DNA of 64,000 nt from Candidatus Bipolaricaulota bacterium (GCA_028278555.1 JANQEA010000077.1:97385-161384); one strand, 5' to 3'; shown: positions 37,762 through 45,973, counted from the stretch's first letter. Numbers and translations are program-made. The notes: a model not told the origin generated them from the sequence alone.

Positions 37762-38227
37762 GGCAGACGGCCATCGCGGCGATCCCCTCACCCCGACCCA
37801 GGGCGCCGAGCCCTTCGGTTGTCGTCGCCTTCAGGCCGATCCGCGCCGGCGAGAGGTCCAAGACAGCGCCGAGCGCTTCCTTCATCGCGGGAAGATGCTC
37901 GGCCAACTTCGGCTGTTCAGCGACGATCGTCGCATCGATGTTGATCGGCGCATAGCCAGCATCGAGAACAAGGCGCCGGACTTCTTCGAGGAGGCGGAGG
38001 CTCGAGATCCCCCGGTAGCGCTCGTCCGAATCGGGGAAGTAGGTCCCGATGTCGCCGAGCCCGGCCGCGCCGAGGAGCGCGTCGCAGATCGCGTGGGTCA
38101 AGACGTCCGCGTCGGAGTGGCCGAGCAACCCGAACTCATGCGGGATCGACACCCCGCCGAGGATCAGATCCCGATCGGGAACCAGCCGATGGACGTCGTA
38201 GCCGATCCCGATCCTCTGCTCACCCAT
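37745..38227 (-). CDS. ispF: 2-C-methyl-D-erythritol 2,4-cyclodiphosphate synthase
   Basis: MEP-pathway enzyme for isoprenoid precursors, 160 residues from the ATG at 38227. Signatures are [19 protein letters not shown] (metal-binding D and H), [36 protein letters not shown] and the C-terminal [19 protein letters not shown]. The start at 38227 has AAGGAG seven bases upstream; an ATG two codons earlier is also possible. It overlaps recX by eight bases, so IspF expression is tied to the recA-recX unit. Confidence 0.96.
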   Translation of the reverse strand: MGEQRIGIGYDVHRLVPDRDLILGGVSIPHEFGLLGHSDADVLTHAICDALLGAAGLGDIGTYFPDSDERYRGISSLRLLEEVRRLVLDAGYAPINIDATIVAEQPKLAEHLPAMKEALGAVLDLSPARIGLKATTTEGLGALGRGEGIAAMAVCLIETA

Positions 38228-38708
38228 CTCCATGCTCCTTCTCGATCTGCCGGATGACGTCAAACGCCATCCCGCGTCGGAATCCTCGTCGCATCAAGTG
38301 ATTCGCGATCCGATTCCGCCGCCGCTCGGAGTCGATCCCCCTGAGCCGCTCCAACCGTGCCGACGCGAGATCGCGCGCCAGCTCGATCTCACGAACCGGA
38401 GGATACAACTCGTCGATCGTTGCGTCGATCAGCAACGGCTCGATCCCCTTTTCGCGAAGCTCCTGCGCCAGCGCGGCGCGGGAGAGCGGGTGGTGCCAGA
38501 GCCTATCGGTCACCCAGAGCTTGGCGAAGCCGCGATCGTCGAGGAGCCCGGCACCGAGAGCCGAGTTGATCGTCTCCTCGATCCGGTCCGCATCATGTCC
38601 GCGTTCCTTGAGCCGCTGGCGAACCTCGAAGACGCTCCGCGGACGTTCGCGAAGGAGTCGGGTCATGTCGACCCACGGATCACTCTTCCGCGTCGGCCTC
38701 ACCCGCAT
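38220..38708 (-). CDS. recX: Regulatory protein RecX
   Basis: Modulator of RecA filaments. The 162-residue protein has the RecX three-helix repeats: [20 protein letters not shown], then [22 protein letters not shown], and [17 protein letters not shown], with [17 protein letters not shown] at the end. The ATG at 38708 overlaps recA by 29 bases; an ATG at 38666 would give 148 residues and is a fair alternative, since neither has a good ribosome site. Coupling to recA is the common arrangement. Confidence 0.92.
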   Translation of the reverse strand: MRVRPTRKSDPWVDMTRLLRERPRSVFEVRQRLKERGHDADRIEETINSALGAGLLDDRGFAKLWVTDRLWHHPLSRAALAQELREKGIEPLLIDATIDELYPPVREIELARDLASARLERLRGIDSERRRNRIANHLMRRGFRRGMAFDVIRQIEKEHGDG

Positions 38709-39723
38709 CCTGCTCGGGCGTCTCGGGTGCGCTTTCGGTGAGTTCGGCCTTCTCGCGAATCGCCGCCTCGAGGCGATCGGCCAGCGCCGGATCCTCTTCG
38801 AGCAGCGTCGCGCTGTTTCCGATCCCTTGCCCGAGGCGCTCGTCGCCGAACGAGTACCACGAGCCGCTCCGAGAGATCAGGCCGAGCGCTTCTCCTGTGT
38901 TGAGCAGGTCGCGTGAACGGACGATCCCCCGACCGTAGATGATGTCGAACTTCGCCTCCTTGAACGGCGGCGCGACCTTGTTCTTCACCACACGGACGTT
39001 GATGTTGTGACCGACGCGCTCGTCGCCATCCTCGATCTTCCCCGATCCCCACATCTGAAGTCGGACCGAGGCGTAGAACTTCAGCGCCCAACCGCCGGAG
39101 GTCGTCGTCGTCGGGCCAAACCGCGACGTCGAGATCTTCGAGCGCATCTGGTTGGTGAAGATGACGATCGTCTTCGACTGAGAGATCGCGCCGGAGAGCT
39201 TCCGCATCGCCTGGCTCATCAGCCGCGCCTGCAGGCCGACCGTCGGCTCGCCCATCTGCCCCTCGATCTCCGCCGTCGGGACGAGCGCGGCGACCGAGTC
39301 GATGACGATCACGTCGACCGCGCCGCTCCGCGTCAGCTGCTCGGTGATCTCGAGCGCCTGCTCACCGGAGTTCGGCTGCGAGATGAGCATGTGGTCGAGG
39401 TCGACACCGAGGGCACGGCTGTAGGTCGGATCGAGCGCGTGCTCGGCGTCGATGAATGCCGCCGTTCCGCCGCGCTTCTGCACCTCCGCGACGATGTGGA
39501 GCGCAAGCGTCGTCTTCCCGCTCGCCTCCATGCCGAAGACCTCAATGATCCTCCCGCGCGGAATCCCGCCGACGCCGAGCGCAATGTCGAGGGTGAGGGA
39601 TCCCGAGGGAACGGATTCGACTTGGAGGACCTGGGCTCCGTCGCCGAGCCACATGATGGAGCCTTCGCCGTATGCCTTCTTGATCTGTTTGAGTGTGCTT
39701 TCCAGGACCTCTCGCTTACCCAT
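38680..39723 (-). CDS. recA: Recombinase RecA
   Basis: Strand-exchange and SOS co-protease protein, 347 residues from the ATG at 39723 preceded by AGGGGGG. Walker A reads GMEASGKTT (the usual second residue P replaced by M), then AAFIDAEHALDPTYSRALGV, VIVIDSVAALVPTAEIEG (Walker B), FTNQMRSKI and the mobile loop 2 GGWALKFYASVRLQ. The C-terminus is short and acidic, ending [10 protein letters not shown] longer in-frame start at 39780 lies inside the promoter and is rejected. Confidence 0.98.
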   Translation of the reverse strand: MGKREVLESTLKQIKKAYGEGSIMWLGDGAQVLQVESVPSGSLTLDIALGVGGIPRGRIIEVFGMEASGKTTLALHIVAEVQKRGGTAAFIDAEHALDPTYSRALGVDLDHMLISQPNSGEQALEITEQLTRSGAVDVIVIDSVAALVPTAEIEGQMGEPTVGLQARLMSQAMRKLSGAISQSKTIVIFTNQMRSKISTSRFGPTTTTSGGWALKFYASVRLQMWGSGKIEDGDERVGHNINVRVVKNKVAPPFKEAKFDIIYGRGIVRSRDLLNTGEALGLISRSGSWYSFGDERLGQGIGNSATLLEEDPALADRLEAAIREKAELTESAPETPEQDAGEADAEE

Positions 39724-39751
39724 GTTCCCCCCTGATTCGTAGCTTTTCGCC

Positions 39752-39780
39752 ATTCTAGGTGACGCCCCGAGGCGATTCAA
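39752..39780 (-). promoter_or_regulatory. Sigma70-type promoter of recA-recX-ispF
   Basis: On the minus strand TTGAAT (39780-39775), a 17-base spacer and TAGAAT (39757-39752), 29 bases before the recA ATG. I see no LexA box of the E. coli or B. subtilis type. Confidence 0.65.
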
Positions 39781-39849
39781 CCAGTTTTTCCGATACTTTC
39801 TGACAAGAAGACCATCTCTTTGATTCGATTCAACGCGCTACGGCACGCC

Positions 39850-40797
39850 TTACTCGATCTTCTCGCGGAGTGCATTCGCCGTCTCGATGAACGACGACGC
39901 CGTGCCGCGGTCGACGCCGCGCAGCCGGAACGTGCCGTCAGGTGTCTCGACCAGCAGCACATCCCCGCGCAGAGCGAGGCCGATTCGCGCGAGTCCCTGC
40001 TCTCGCTTCATCCCGAACACCCCAAGCGACGAACCGATCAGGCGCTGGGTGAATCGCGCGATCGATCGCTGCAGGAACGCGGAAAACGCGCCTTCCTCCT
40101 CCGCGCGGGCCTCCTGGAGATGATCGAGCGCTTCGCGGATGTCCTGCTTGGCGTCCTTCGCCAGCTCGACAACGACGGTTCCCCGCTCGGTCAGGATCAA
40201 CGTCAGCTGATCGGCCGCGTCGGAGATGCGGGCAACCTCGTTCATCCACGCGACCTCGACCACATCCTCTGCGCCGACGCCCTTCAGGCTCTGCTGGCCA
40301 AGCGGAATGAAGAAGAGACCCTCGCCAAGCGCGATGATCTCCTGAACCCGCTTGGTGACCAGGATCTGCCCGCCCTTCGCCAAACCGGAGAGGCGCTGCG
40401 CGAGGTTAACGGCGTGGCCGATGAAGTCGATGTCGGTCATTACAGGGCGCCCACTCGAGATCCCGATCCCGACGTCGATCGGCTCATCCGGCATCTCGCG
40501 GTTCCGCTCGCGGATCGCTCGCTGGATTCCGACCGCCGCCTGGATCGCATCGTCCGGCGTTTCGAACGCCGCCATGACGCCGTCGCCGAGCGACTTCACG
40601 AGGATGCCGTACTCGTCGATCCGCGGGCGGAGGATCTCCTCGTGGTGTTGGGACAGCTGATAGGCGGCGCGGTCGCCCTTCTGCGCGGTGTAGGCCGTGA
40701 ATCCGCGCAGGTCGCTGAACAGAAGTGCAATCTCTTCGCCCGCCTCGAGCTGAGAACGAATCGTCTGCCGAACCTTGAGTGTCCTGCTCCAGGACAT
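39850..40797 (-). CDS. Class III adenylate/guanylate cyclase domain protein
   Basis: A 315-residue soluble protein with an N-terminal class III nucleotide cyclase domain (about residues 20-185). The metal aspartates are in LLFSDLRGFTAYT and in KSLGDGVMAAF, and IGHAVNLAQRLSGLAKGGQI matches the region with the transition-state asparagine and arginine. The C-terminal 120 residues, containing TLILTERGTVVVELAKDAK and a helical stretch, are unknown. Whether it makes cAMP or cGMP cannot be told by eye. It is transcribed divergently from a cyclic-nucleotide-binding protein gene 80 bases away, a natural partner. Confidence 0.9.
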   Translation of the reverse strand: MSWSRTLKVRQTIRSQLEAGEEIALLFSDLRGFTAYTAQKGDRAAYQLSQHHEEILRPRIDEYGILVKSLGDGVMAAFETPDDAIQAAVGIQRAIRERNREMPDEPIDVGIGISSGRPVMTDIDFIGHAVNLAQRLSGLAKGGQILVTKRVQEIIALGEGLFFIPLGQQSLKGVGAEDVVEVAWMNEVARISDAADQLTLILTERGTVVVELAKDAKQDIREALDHLQEARAEEEGAFSAFLQRSIARFTQRLIGSSLGVFGMKREQGLARIGLALRGDVLLVETPDGTFRLRGVDRGTASSFIETANALREKIE

Positions 40798-40828
40798 GAG
40801 CCCCCCCGCTGGAAATGCGAATCAGCGT

Positions 40829-40834
40829 ATTATA
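40829..40834 (-). promoter_or_regulatory. -10 element of the cyclase gene in the divergent intergenic region
   Basis: TATAAT on the minus strand, 32 bases before the cyclase ATG. The upstream hexamer GTCACT at 18 bases is a poor -35. The overlapping plus-strand sequence TATTAT may serve the divergent gene. Confidence 0.45.
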
Positions 40835-40877
40835 TCATCGTCTCCGGTTTCGAGTGACCAGCGAAAGGAGCGAATCG

Positions 40878-41306
40878 ATGGATGACAAACAGATCCTCAC
40901 CCTGATGAAGGGGACCCCGATCTTCTCCAGATTGAACGACTCGGGTCTGAAGAGCGTCCTCAAGGCGGCAGTCCAGAAGAAGGCTCCCGCGGGGACGAAG
41001 CTCGTCGAAGAGGGGAAGGGCGGCGTCGGGTTCTACCTCATCCTCGAGGGGAAAGCGGAGGTCATCCGCGAAGGCGACAAACTCGCCGAACTCGGAGCGG
41101 GCAACTTCTTCGGAGAGCTCTCCGTCATCGACGGCGCTCCTCGGACCGCCGATGTCGTCGCAATGGTCGACACGGATTGCCTCGTCATTACGCAGTGGGC
41201 GATGAAGAGTCTGATCGAGAATCACCCACAGATCGCCCAGGGCATGTTGGAAGAACTCGTTCGACGACTCCGCGCGACCGACGAGGCCCTCCACGCGTCA
41301 GAGTAG
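40878..41306 (+). CDS. Stand-alone cyclic-nucleotide-binding domain protein
   Basis: A 142-residue protein made of a single cNMP-binding domain: FSRLNDSGLKSVLKAAVQKK, EGKGGVGFYLILEGKAEVIR and the phosphate-binding cassette GNFFGELSVIDGAPRTADV, which keeps the FGE...RTA arginine needed to bind the cyclic phosphate. There is no helix-turn-helix or kinase domain, so it must act through a partner. The ATG at 40878 has AAAGGAG upstream; the frame is open further left. It is divergent from the cyclase gene and seven bases ahead of the MBL-fold gene on the same strand. Confidence 0.9.
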   Translation: MDDKQILTLMKGTPIFSRLNDSGLKSVLKAAVQKKAPAGTKLVEEGKGGVGFYLILEGKAEVIREGDKLAELGAGNFFGELSVIDGAPRTADVVAMVDTDCLVITQWAMKSLIENHPQIAQGMLEELVRRLRATDEALHASE

Positions 41307-41312
41307 CGTTCC

Positions 41313-42050
41313 GTGAGTGAACAGATCCCGCTCACGTGCCTCGGCTCTGGAGCGGCACTCACCGACGGTCGCCAATGGAATTCGCTCCTCATCGACGGCC
41401 GGATCCTCCTCGATCTTCCGCCGACCGCTGTCGTCGAGATGCAACGTCTCGGCCTCGATCTGACCGAGATCGACGTCATCTTCATCAGCCACCTGCATGC
41501 CGACCACAACTTCGGCCTCCCGTTCCTGTTGCTCGAGTACTGCATCCGCCGCGAACGGGATCGACCGATCTACATCGTCGGCCCCCCCGGCATCGAGGAG
41601 CAGACCGAAACCCTCTGTGACCTCGCGTGGCCCGACATGCGGAAGGCCGGCTTCGAGCCGCACGTTCCAGTGTCGTATGTCGAGGTCACACAAGATGGCG
41701 AGTACCGGGCCGGCGAGCTCGAGTTCACCGCCGTCCAGATGGAGCACTTCACGCTGACGGCGTTCGGATACCGGTTCGACTACAGGGATCGGACGATCGC
41801 GTACACTGGCGACACCGGCGAGTGTAAGCAGCTCGGGCGGCTGCTCGGTGGCGCGGATGTCGCGATCATCGAGTTGACCCATCCGGAGGCGTCCGAGGAT
41901 CCCGGCCATCTCGACGCTCCCGCGGTCGCCTACTGGCTGAAGCGGCTCCGCTCCGAAGGGGCTCGCGTCTTTGCCACGCACATGAGCGGGACGCCCGATC
42001 CGATCGAAGGTCTCGAGATCTGCGAGGACGGCCGTACATACCAGATCTGA
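41313..42050 (+). CDS. Metallo-beta-lactamase-fold hydrolase, RNase Z-like
   Basis: A 245-residue MBL-fold protein. The zinc motif is FISHLHADHNFGLPFLL, followed by VQMEHFTLTAFGYRFDYRDR, the metal aspartate in AYTGDTGECKQL, and a C-terminal ATHMSG histidine. The N-terminus TCLGSGAALTDGRQWNSLLI is typical of RNase Z and ElaC-like phosphodiesterases. It could process RNA or be a cyclic-nucleotide or other phosphodiesterase; its position right after a cNMP-binding protein is suggestive only. The GTG start at 41313 follows the previous stop by six bases. Confidence 0.85.
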   Translation: MSEQIPLTCLGSGAALTDGRQWNSLLIDGRILLDLPPTAVVEMQRLGLDLTEIDVIFISHLHADHNFGLPFLLLEYCIRRERDRPIYIVGPPGIEEQTETLCDLAWPDMRKAGFEPHVPVSYVEVTQDGEYRAGELEFTAVQMEHFTLTAFGYRFDYRDRTIAYTGDTGECKQLGRLLGGADVAIIELTHPEASEDPGHLDAPAVAYWLKRLRSEGARVFATHMSGTPDPIEGLEICEDGRTYQI

Positions 42051-42065
42051 GCGATCAGTCCCGGT

Positions 42066-42653
42066 TCACTTCTGATAGCAGGCGCGGCAGCGGGCCTCGT
42101 AGCTCCCCACACCCCCGACCTGGATGACCGGCCCGTCGACCGGCGCCGGCACACCATCGATCAGCCGCTGAGAGCGCGTCGCAACACCACCGCACTTCAC
42201 GCAGACCGCCTGGAGCTTGTCGACACGATCGGCGAGCGTCATCAACACCGGCATCGGCTCGAACGGCTCCTCAGCGAACGTCAGATCGAGACCGGCGACG
42301 ATCACCCGCTTCCCCAGACCGACGAGCTCCTGACAGAGCGCCGGGAGCCGGTCGGAGAAGAAGTTCCCTTCGTCGAACGCAACGACCGCCGCTCGTTCGA
42401 GCGCCTCGTCGCCGACCAGATCCCGAATCGCCTCGAGCGTCTCTTTGCCCGGCTCAAGGAGGTGTGCAGCGAATTCGCGGCCGTAGTGCGTAACGATGGC
42501 GTTCGCGTTGTAGCGATCGTCGATCGTCGGCTTGAAGAGAAGAATCTCTCGTTCCGCAATCCGGACCCGCTCCAGTCGCCGGATCAGCTCCTCGGTCTTC
42601 CCCGAGAACATGCAGCCGACGATCACCTCGAGCTGCCGATTCGCCGTGTGCAC
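42066..42653 (-). CDS. tdk: Thymidine kinase, type II
   Basis: Salvage kinase of 195 residues. Walker A is VGCMFSGKTEELIRRLERV, the metal/catalytic region AVVAFDEGNFF, the lasso and substrate region VAGLDLTFAEEPF, and four zinc-binding cysteines occur in CVKCGG and CRACYQK. The GTG start at 42653 has AGGAGGGGG upstream; the frame is open further but without a ribosome site. It follows the binding protein of the pyrimidine-type ABC importer by 13 bases and probably belongs to that operon. Confidence 0.95.
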   Translation of the reverse strand: MHTANRQLEVIVGCMFSGKTEELIRRLERVRIAEREILLFKPTIDDRYNANAIVTHYGREFAAHLLEPGKETLEAIRDLVGDEALERAAVVAFDEGNFFSDRLPALCQELVGLGKRVIVAGLDLTFAEEPFEPMPVLMTLADRVDKLQAVCVKCGGVATRSQRLIDGVPAPVDGPVIQVGGVGSYEARCRACYQK

Positions 42654-42666
42654 TTCGCCCCCTCCT

Positions 42667-43629
42667 TCACTCTCCCTTGCCGTCGCTCCAAGGCAGGAGC
42701 GTATCCGTGAACAGATCCTCGATCGGAAGCCTCCCGTCAATCAGACCATGTTCGACCAAGTAGACCTGCATCGTCGTCCAGACACCGAGGTCATCGTGTC
42801 GCGCCCCCGCTGCGTAGAGCGGAAGTGTGGCAGCGAACGATCGGCGATTCAGCTCGTCATCGAGGTCCGGATACGCCGCGACGAACGCTTCGAATGCCGC
42901 ATCCGGATCTTTCGTCGTGCGTTCGATCCCCCTCGCAAGCGTATCGAGGAACGCCGCCAACTCGGCTCCCCGCTCGTCGATCAGACCCGGATGAACGACG
43001 AAGATGAGTTCGTAGGTCTCCGGAATGCAGTGAGCCTCCTGCGGGAAGAAGACCGGCTCGCTTCCCTGCAGCTCGACCTGGATCGGCTCGAAGTTGCGGA
43101 ACGCGCCGATCGCGTCGACGCTCCCGGCAAGCAGCGCCTGCATCGTGTTGAACCCGACGTTGATCAGCTGGACCTCGCCCTCGGCGATCCCTGCGCAGCC
43201 GAGCATCGTCCGCCAGAGGATCGGTTCGAGCGGCTCAAGCGAGTAGCCGATCCGTCTTCCGCGCAGGTCCTCGATCGCCTCGACCCCGTTCTCGCGGAGG
43301 CCGAGCAGGCCGCCGAGGCCCCGGTCGATCAGCGCACCGACGGCGATCAGCGGGAGTCCCTCCGATCGGGCGATCAGGTAGTTGATCTGAGGAGTCAGCG
43401 CGATGTCGACCGCCCGCGATGCGGCCAGTTTTACCGGATCGCTCGGGTTGGCCGGCACGAACAGATCGACGCCGATCCCCGCTTCGGCGAAGTATCCGAA
43501 CTCCTGGCAGATCACCAGCGGCACGTGGTTCGGATTGACGAAGAAGTCGAGGCTAAGGTGGAGGGTCGGCTGAGCACTCGCCACTGCTGTGCAGATGCCG
43601 ATCATCAGAAGAGCAAGTGCCCCTCTCAT
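42667..43629 (-). CDS. NMT1/THI5-like ABC transporter substrate-binding protein
   Basis: Exported binding protein of 320 residues (signal peptide MRGALALLMIGICTAVASA) of the family that binds thiamine-pyrimidine precursors, riboflavin or alkanesulfonates. Typical blocks are FFVNPNHVPLVICQEFGYFAEAGI split near residues 30-53, SRAVDIALTPQINYL, GVEAIEDLRGRRIGYS and NVGFNTMQALLAGSVDAIGA. The first block (NPNHxPL) matches the ThiY subgroup. It is third in the order ATPase, permease, binding protein. No TPP riboswitch is found upstream of the operon, so thiamine-precursor transport is likely but not certain. Confidence 0.88.
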   Translation of the reverse strand: MRGALALLMIGICTAVASAQPTLHLSLDFFVNPNHVPLVICQEFGYFAEAGIGVDLFVPANPSDPVKLAASRAVDIALTPQINYLIARSEGLPLIAVGALIDRGLGGLLGLRENGVEAIEDLRGRRIGYSLEPLEPILWRTMLGCAGIAEGEVQLINVGFNTMQALLAGSVDAIGAFRNFEPIQVELQGSEPVFFPQEAHCIPETYELIFVVHPGLIDERGAELAAFLDTLARGIERTTKDPDAAFEAFVAAYPDLDDELNRRSFAATLPLYAAGARHDDLGVWTTMQVYLVEHGLIDGRLPIEDLFTDTLLPWSDGKGE

Positions 43630-43665
43630 CTTCCCCCCTCCTCTTCTGTAGCGGATCTTGGTGCG

Positions 43666-44418
43666 TCACTCGACGCCGCGCCAGTGCAGCACCCGGCGCT
43701 CGATTATCCGAAGACCTCCAAAGAGGAGCAACCCGAGGCCCGAGAGCATCAGAATCGCCGCAAAGACCAGATCGACACGGAGTAGCGCGTTCGACTGGAG
43801 CATCAGGTAGCCGAGCCCCCGACGCGCTCCGACCCACTCGCCGATCGTCGCGCCGACAACGCTCAGCGTCACCGCCACCTTCAGACCGGCGAAGACCGTC
43901 GGGAGGCTCGCCGGAAGCCGGAGCTTCCAGAAGAGCTGCCACCGCGATGCGCCGAGCGAGCGGAGGAGTTCGACCGTCTCCTCGTTCGGCGCTCGGAGCC
44001 CGTCCGACGCGTTCACGACAATCGGGAAGAACGCGATCAACGCAGCGACCGTTGCTTTCGGCCAGAGGCCGTAGCCCATCCAGACGATCAGCAGAGGCGC
44101 GATCGCAAAGACAGGGATCATCTGCGATGCGATGATCAGCGGGTAGAGCGCCCGTTCGAGGATCGGCGAGTAGAAGACGGCGACCGCCAGCGCGAATCCG
44201 CCGAGCCCACCAATCAGAAGTCCGAGGACGATCTCTGCAAGGGTCACCGCGGCGTGCCCGAGAAGGCTCGAGAAGTGAGAGACGAATGCGACCGCAATCC
44301 GAGTCGGTGCCGGAAGAATGTAGTGCGGCACATCGAACAGCCAGACCGAACCCTCCCAAACGGCGAGCAGAACCAGCAGGAGGGCAAGCGGCGCCGCGAT
44401 GCTCGTCAGCCGGTTCAT
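43666..44418 (-). CDS. ABC transporter permease, ThiX/SsuC-like
   Basis: A 250-residue inner-membrane permease with six hydrophobic segments. The first is PLALLLVLLAVWEGSVWLF, the YILPAPTRI motif follows, and the coupling loop is LLRSLGASRWQLFWKLRLPA, with the EAA-type glycine. WVGARRGLGYLMLQS near residue 195 is typical of the nitrate/sulfonate/thiamine-pyrimidine subgroup. It overlaps the ATPase gene stop by four bases and precedes the NMT1-like binding protein. Confidence 0.92.
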   Translation of the reverse strand: MNRLTSIAAPLALLLVLLAVWEGSVWLFDVPHYILPAPTRIAVAFVSHFSSLLGHAAVTLAEIVLGLLIGGLGGFALAVAVFYSPILERALYPLIIASQMIPVFAIAPLLIVWMGYGLWPKATVAALIAFFPIVVNASDGLRAPNEETVELLRSLGASRWQLFWKLRLPASLPTVFAGLKVAVTLSVVGATIGEWVGARRGLGYLMLQSNALLRVDLVFAAILMLSGLGLLLFGGLRIIERRVLHWRGVE

Positions 44419-45149
44419 CGTCCCTCCAGGAGGAGTCCGAGTAGGCTTCCCTTTCCCTCCGCCAGTTCGGCCGAAGCGCGGCCGCGCGGCCGAGGAAGCC
44501 CGACCGGCTGCTCATGGACGATCGTCGCCGGACGCGCGGACATCACGAGGATCCGATCCGAGAGGAGCAACCCTTCTTCCACATCATGCGTGACGAGGAG
44601 GATCGTCTTGTGGAGTTCGCCCCAAACGTCGAGGAGCCAATCCTGGAGTGTCGCGCGGGTCAGCGGGTCGAGGGCGCCGAGCGGCTCGTCGAGAAGGAGG
44701 AGCTCCCGATGCGCAAGAAACGTCCGAATCAGAGCAAGCCGTTGTCTCATCCCTCCGGAAAGCTGAGACGGGTAAGCAAACTCGAACCCGGACAAGCCAA
44801 AGTGGTCGAACAGCGTGCGTGCCTCGGCCCGCGCTTCCCGGAGCGAACTCCCTTCGATCTCCGATGCGAGGATCGCGTTGTCAAGCGCCGTCCGCCACGG
44901 GAGGAGGGTGTCGCGCTGGGGGAGGTACGCTGTCGCTACGTCTCGTCCGTCCGCCCCGATGAAGACCTCGCCCTCATCCGGTTCGAGGAGCCCGGCGAGG
45001 ATCCGTAGGAGCGTTGTCTTACCACACCCCGACGGGCCGAGGATCGTCGACCACGCGCCCCACTCGATGGCGAACGAGAGCGGCGCGAGAACCCGAACAT
45101 CCTCGAACGATTTGGCAACGTCTCTGACCTCGATCGCCGTGCCCGACAT
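44415..45149 (-). CDS. ABC transporter ATP-binding protein, ThiZ/SsuB-like
   Basis: A 244-residue ATPase of the importer. Walker A is ILGPSGCGKTTLLRILAG, the Q-loop falls in AYLPQRDTLLPW, the signature is QLSGGMRQRLALIRTFL, Walker B is LLLLDEPLGALDPLTR and the H-loop is LVTHDVEEGLLLSD. The ATG at 45149 with GAGGAGGGTCG before it is preferred over a longer open frame with a non-family N-terminus. First gene of the importer-tdk operon, whose leader I checked for a TPP riboswitch and found none. Confidence 0.93.
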   Translation of the reverse strand: MSGTAIEVRDVAKSFEDVRVLAPLSFAIEWGAWSTILGPSGCGKTTLLRILAGLLEPDEGEVFIGADGRDVATAYLPQRDTLLPWRTALDNAILASEIEGSSLREARAEARTLFDHFGLSGFEFAYPSQLSGGMRQRLALIRTFLAHRELLLLDEPLGALDPLTRATLQDWLLDVWGELHKTILLVTHDVEEGLLLSDRILVMSARPATIVHEQPVGLPRPRGRASAELAEGKGSLLGLLLEGR

Positions 45150-45260
45150 CCTCGACCCTCCTCGCAGCCAGTAAGACAGAGCATAGCGTGGCGGTGCGAG
45201 GGGCACACATGGGTCCGAAAGAAGACAGCCCAGCGCGCGACATTCGCGCACTGGGCCTGC

Positions 45261-45336
45261 TGGCGGTCCCAAGGGGATTTGAACCCCTGTCGACGGGATG
45301 AGAGCCCGCTATCCTAGGCCACTAGACGATGGGACC
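45261..45336 (-). tRNA. tRNA-Glu (anticodon CTC)
   Basis: Reads GGTCCCATCGTCTAGTGGCC at its 5' end, forms a full cloverleaf with anticodon loop GCTCTCA, T loop TTCAAAT and acceptor stem GGTCCC/GGGACC, then discriminator G and an encoded CCA. The body is 72 bases plus GCCA. Confidence 0.95.
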
Positions 45337-45349
45337 GTTGGTACGTCAG

Positions 45350-45378
45350 ATTATCTCAAACCATCCCACCGTCATCAA
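45350..45378 (-). promoter_or_regulatory. Promoter of tRNA-Glu
   Basis: On the minus strand TTGATG (45378-45373), a 17-base spacer and GATAAT (45355-45350), 14 bases before the tRNA. Confidence 0.65.
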
Positions 45379-45412
45379 GGCACTCCGACCGAGAAGGACA
45401 GGAGCAAAGCGA

Positions 45413-45440
45413 CTATCCTAGGCCGCTAGACGATGGGGCC
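45413..45440 (-). pseudogene. Half copy of tRNA-Glu (5' half)
   Basis: The 28 bases match the first 28 of the intact tRNA-Glu (acceptor 5' strand, D arm, start of the anticodon stem) with two differences, then the match stops. The flank at 45441-45463 also resembles the intact gene's upstream region, including GAGATAA of the -10 area. No 3' half exists, so it cannot be a functional tRNA. Confidence 0.85.
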
Positions 45441-45478
45441 GGATTCCGTATCGGTTATCTCGCAACGCTCGGCGAGCA

Positions 45479-45757
45479 TCAAGCAGACTCGGCGCTCTTC
45501 TCGGGCGCAGGACCGCGCTTGGCGATCTCTTCCTTGGCTGCTCCCAGAGCATCGATCAGCTCGGCGTAGAACTCAACAGGGACAGCAATCCCTTTCCGCG
45601 TCGGCTTCCACTCACCGTCTTCGGTCTCGTAGAAGTTCCGGATGTCGAGGTAGTCACGCTCTTTGAATCGCGAGATCCTTATGTGGATCCGATTCCCCAA
45701 TCCCTTGTCAATGGCGCGGACGAGAACTTCGTCGGTGCTTTCGATCTGTTCAGCCAT
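45479..45757 (-). CDS. PC4/p15-type transcriptional coactivator domain protein
   Basis: A 92-residue protein with the PC4 single-strand-DNA-binding fold: IHIRISRFKERDYLDIRNFY, then WKPTRKGIAVPVEFYAELID, followed by a charged tail ending in alanine and serine. Bacterial members bind single-stranded DNA and may act in recombination or transcription. GGGAGGAGAG precedes the ATG. It is a single gene between the half tRNA-Glu and tRNA-Ile. Confidence 0.88.
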   Translation of the reverse strand: MAEQIESTDEVLVRAIDKGLGNRIHIRISRFKERDYLDIRNFYETEDGEWKPTRKGIAVPVEFYAELIDALGAAKEEIAKRGPAPEKSAESA

Positions 45758-45821
45758 CTCTCCTCCCTTGGAATGGTTTCTAGCATGAATGTACTGCGAA
45801 CAAGCTGAAGAAAAGAAGAAA

Positions 45822-45895
45822 TGGGCCTGCCTGGATTCGAACCAGGGACCTCCCGCTTATCAGGCGAGCGCTCTAACCGACTGAGCTACAGACCC
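45822..45895 (-). tRNA. tRNA-Ile (anticodon GAT)
   Basis: Reads GGGTCTGTAGCTCAGTCGGT at the 5' end, anticodon loop CTGATAA, T loop TTCGAAT and acceptor stem GGGTCTG/CAGGCCC with discriminator A. CCA is not encoded, unlike tRNA-Glu. Confidence 0.95.
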
Positions 45896-45907
45896 GGGAT
45901 TTCGGCA

Positions 45908-45936
45908 ATGGTAGCTGGCAGCGTGAAACCTGTCAA
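45908..45936 (-). promoter_or_regulatory. Promoter of tRNA-Ile
   Basis: On the minus strand TTGACA (45936-45931), a 17-base spacer and TACCAT (45913-45908), 13 bases before the tRNA and inside the short gap after prfA. Confidence 0.65.
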
Positions 45937-45973
45937 GGACTTCGAATGCCGGAAACCGCGACGTGAACGCAAT

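Noticed and set aside
39724..39849. LexA/SOS box before recA
   Set aside because: No CTG-N10-CAG or GAAC-N4-GTTC type palindrome is present near the promoter; an unknown lineage-specific box cannot be excluded.
45150..45260. TPP riboswitch before the ThiXYZ-like operon
   Set aside because: I looked for CTGAGA and the ACCCTTTGAACCTGAT-type core on the minus strand and found neither.
45413..45440. A second functional tRNA-Glu
   Set aside because: Only the 5' half is present; no T arm or 3' acceptor strand follows.
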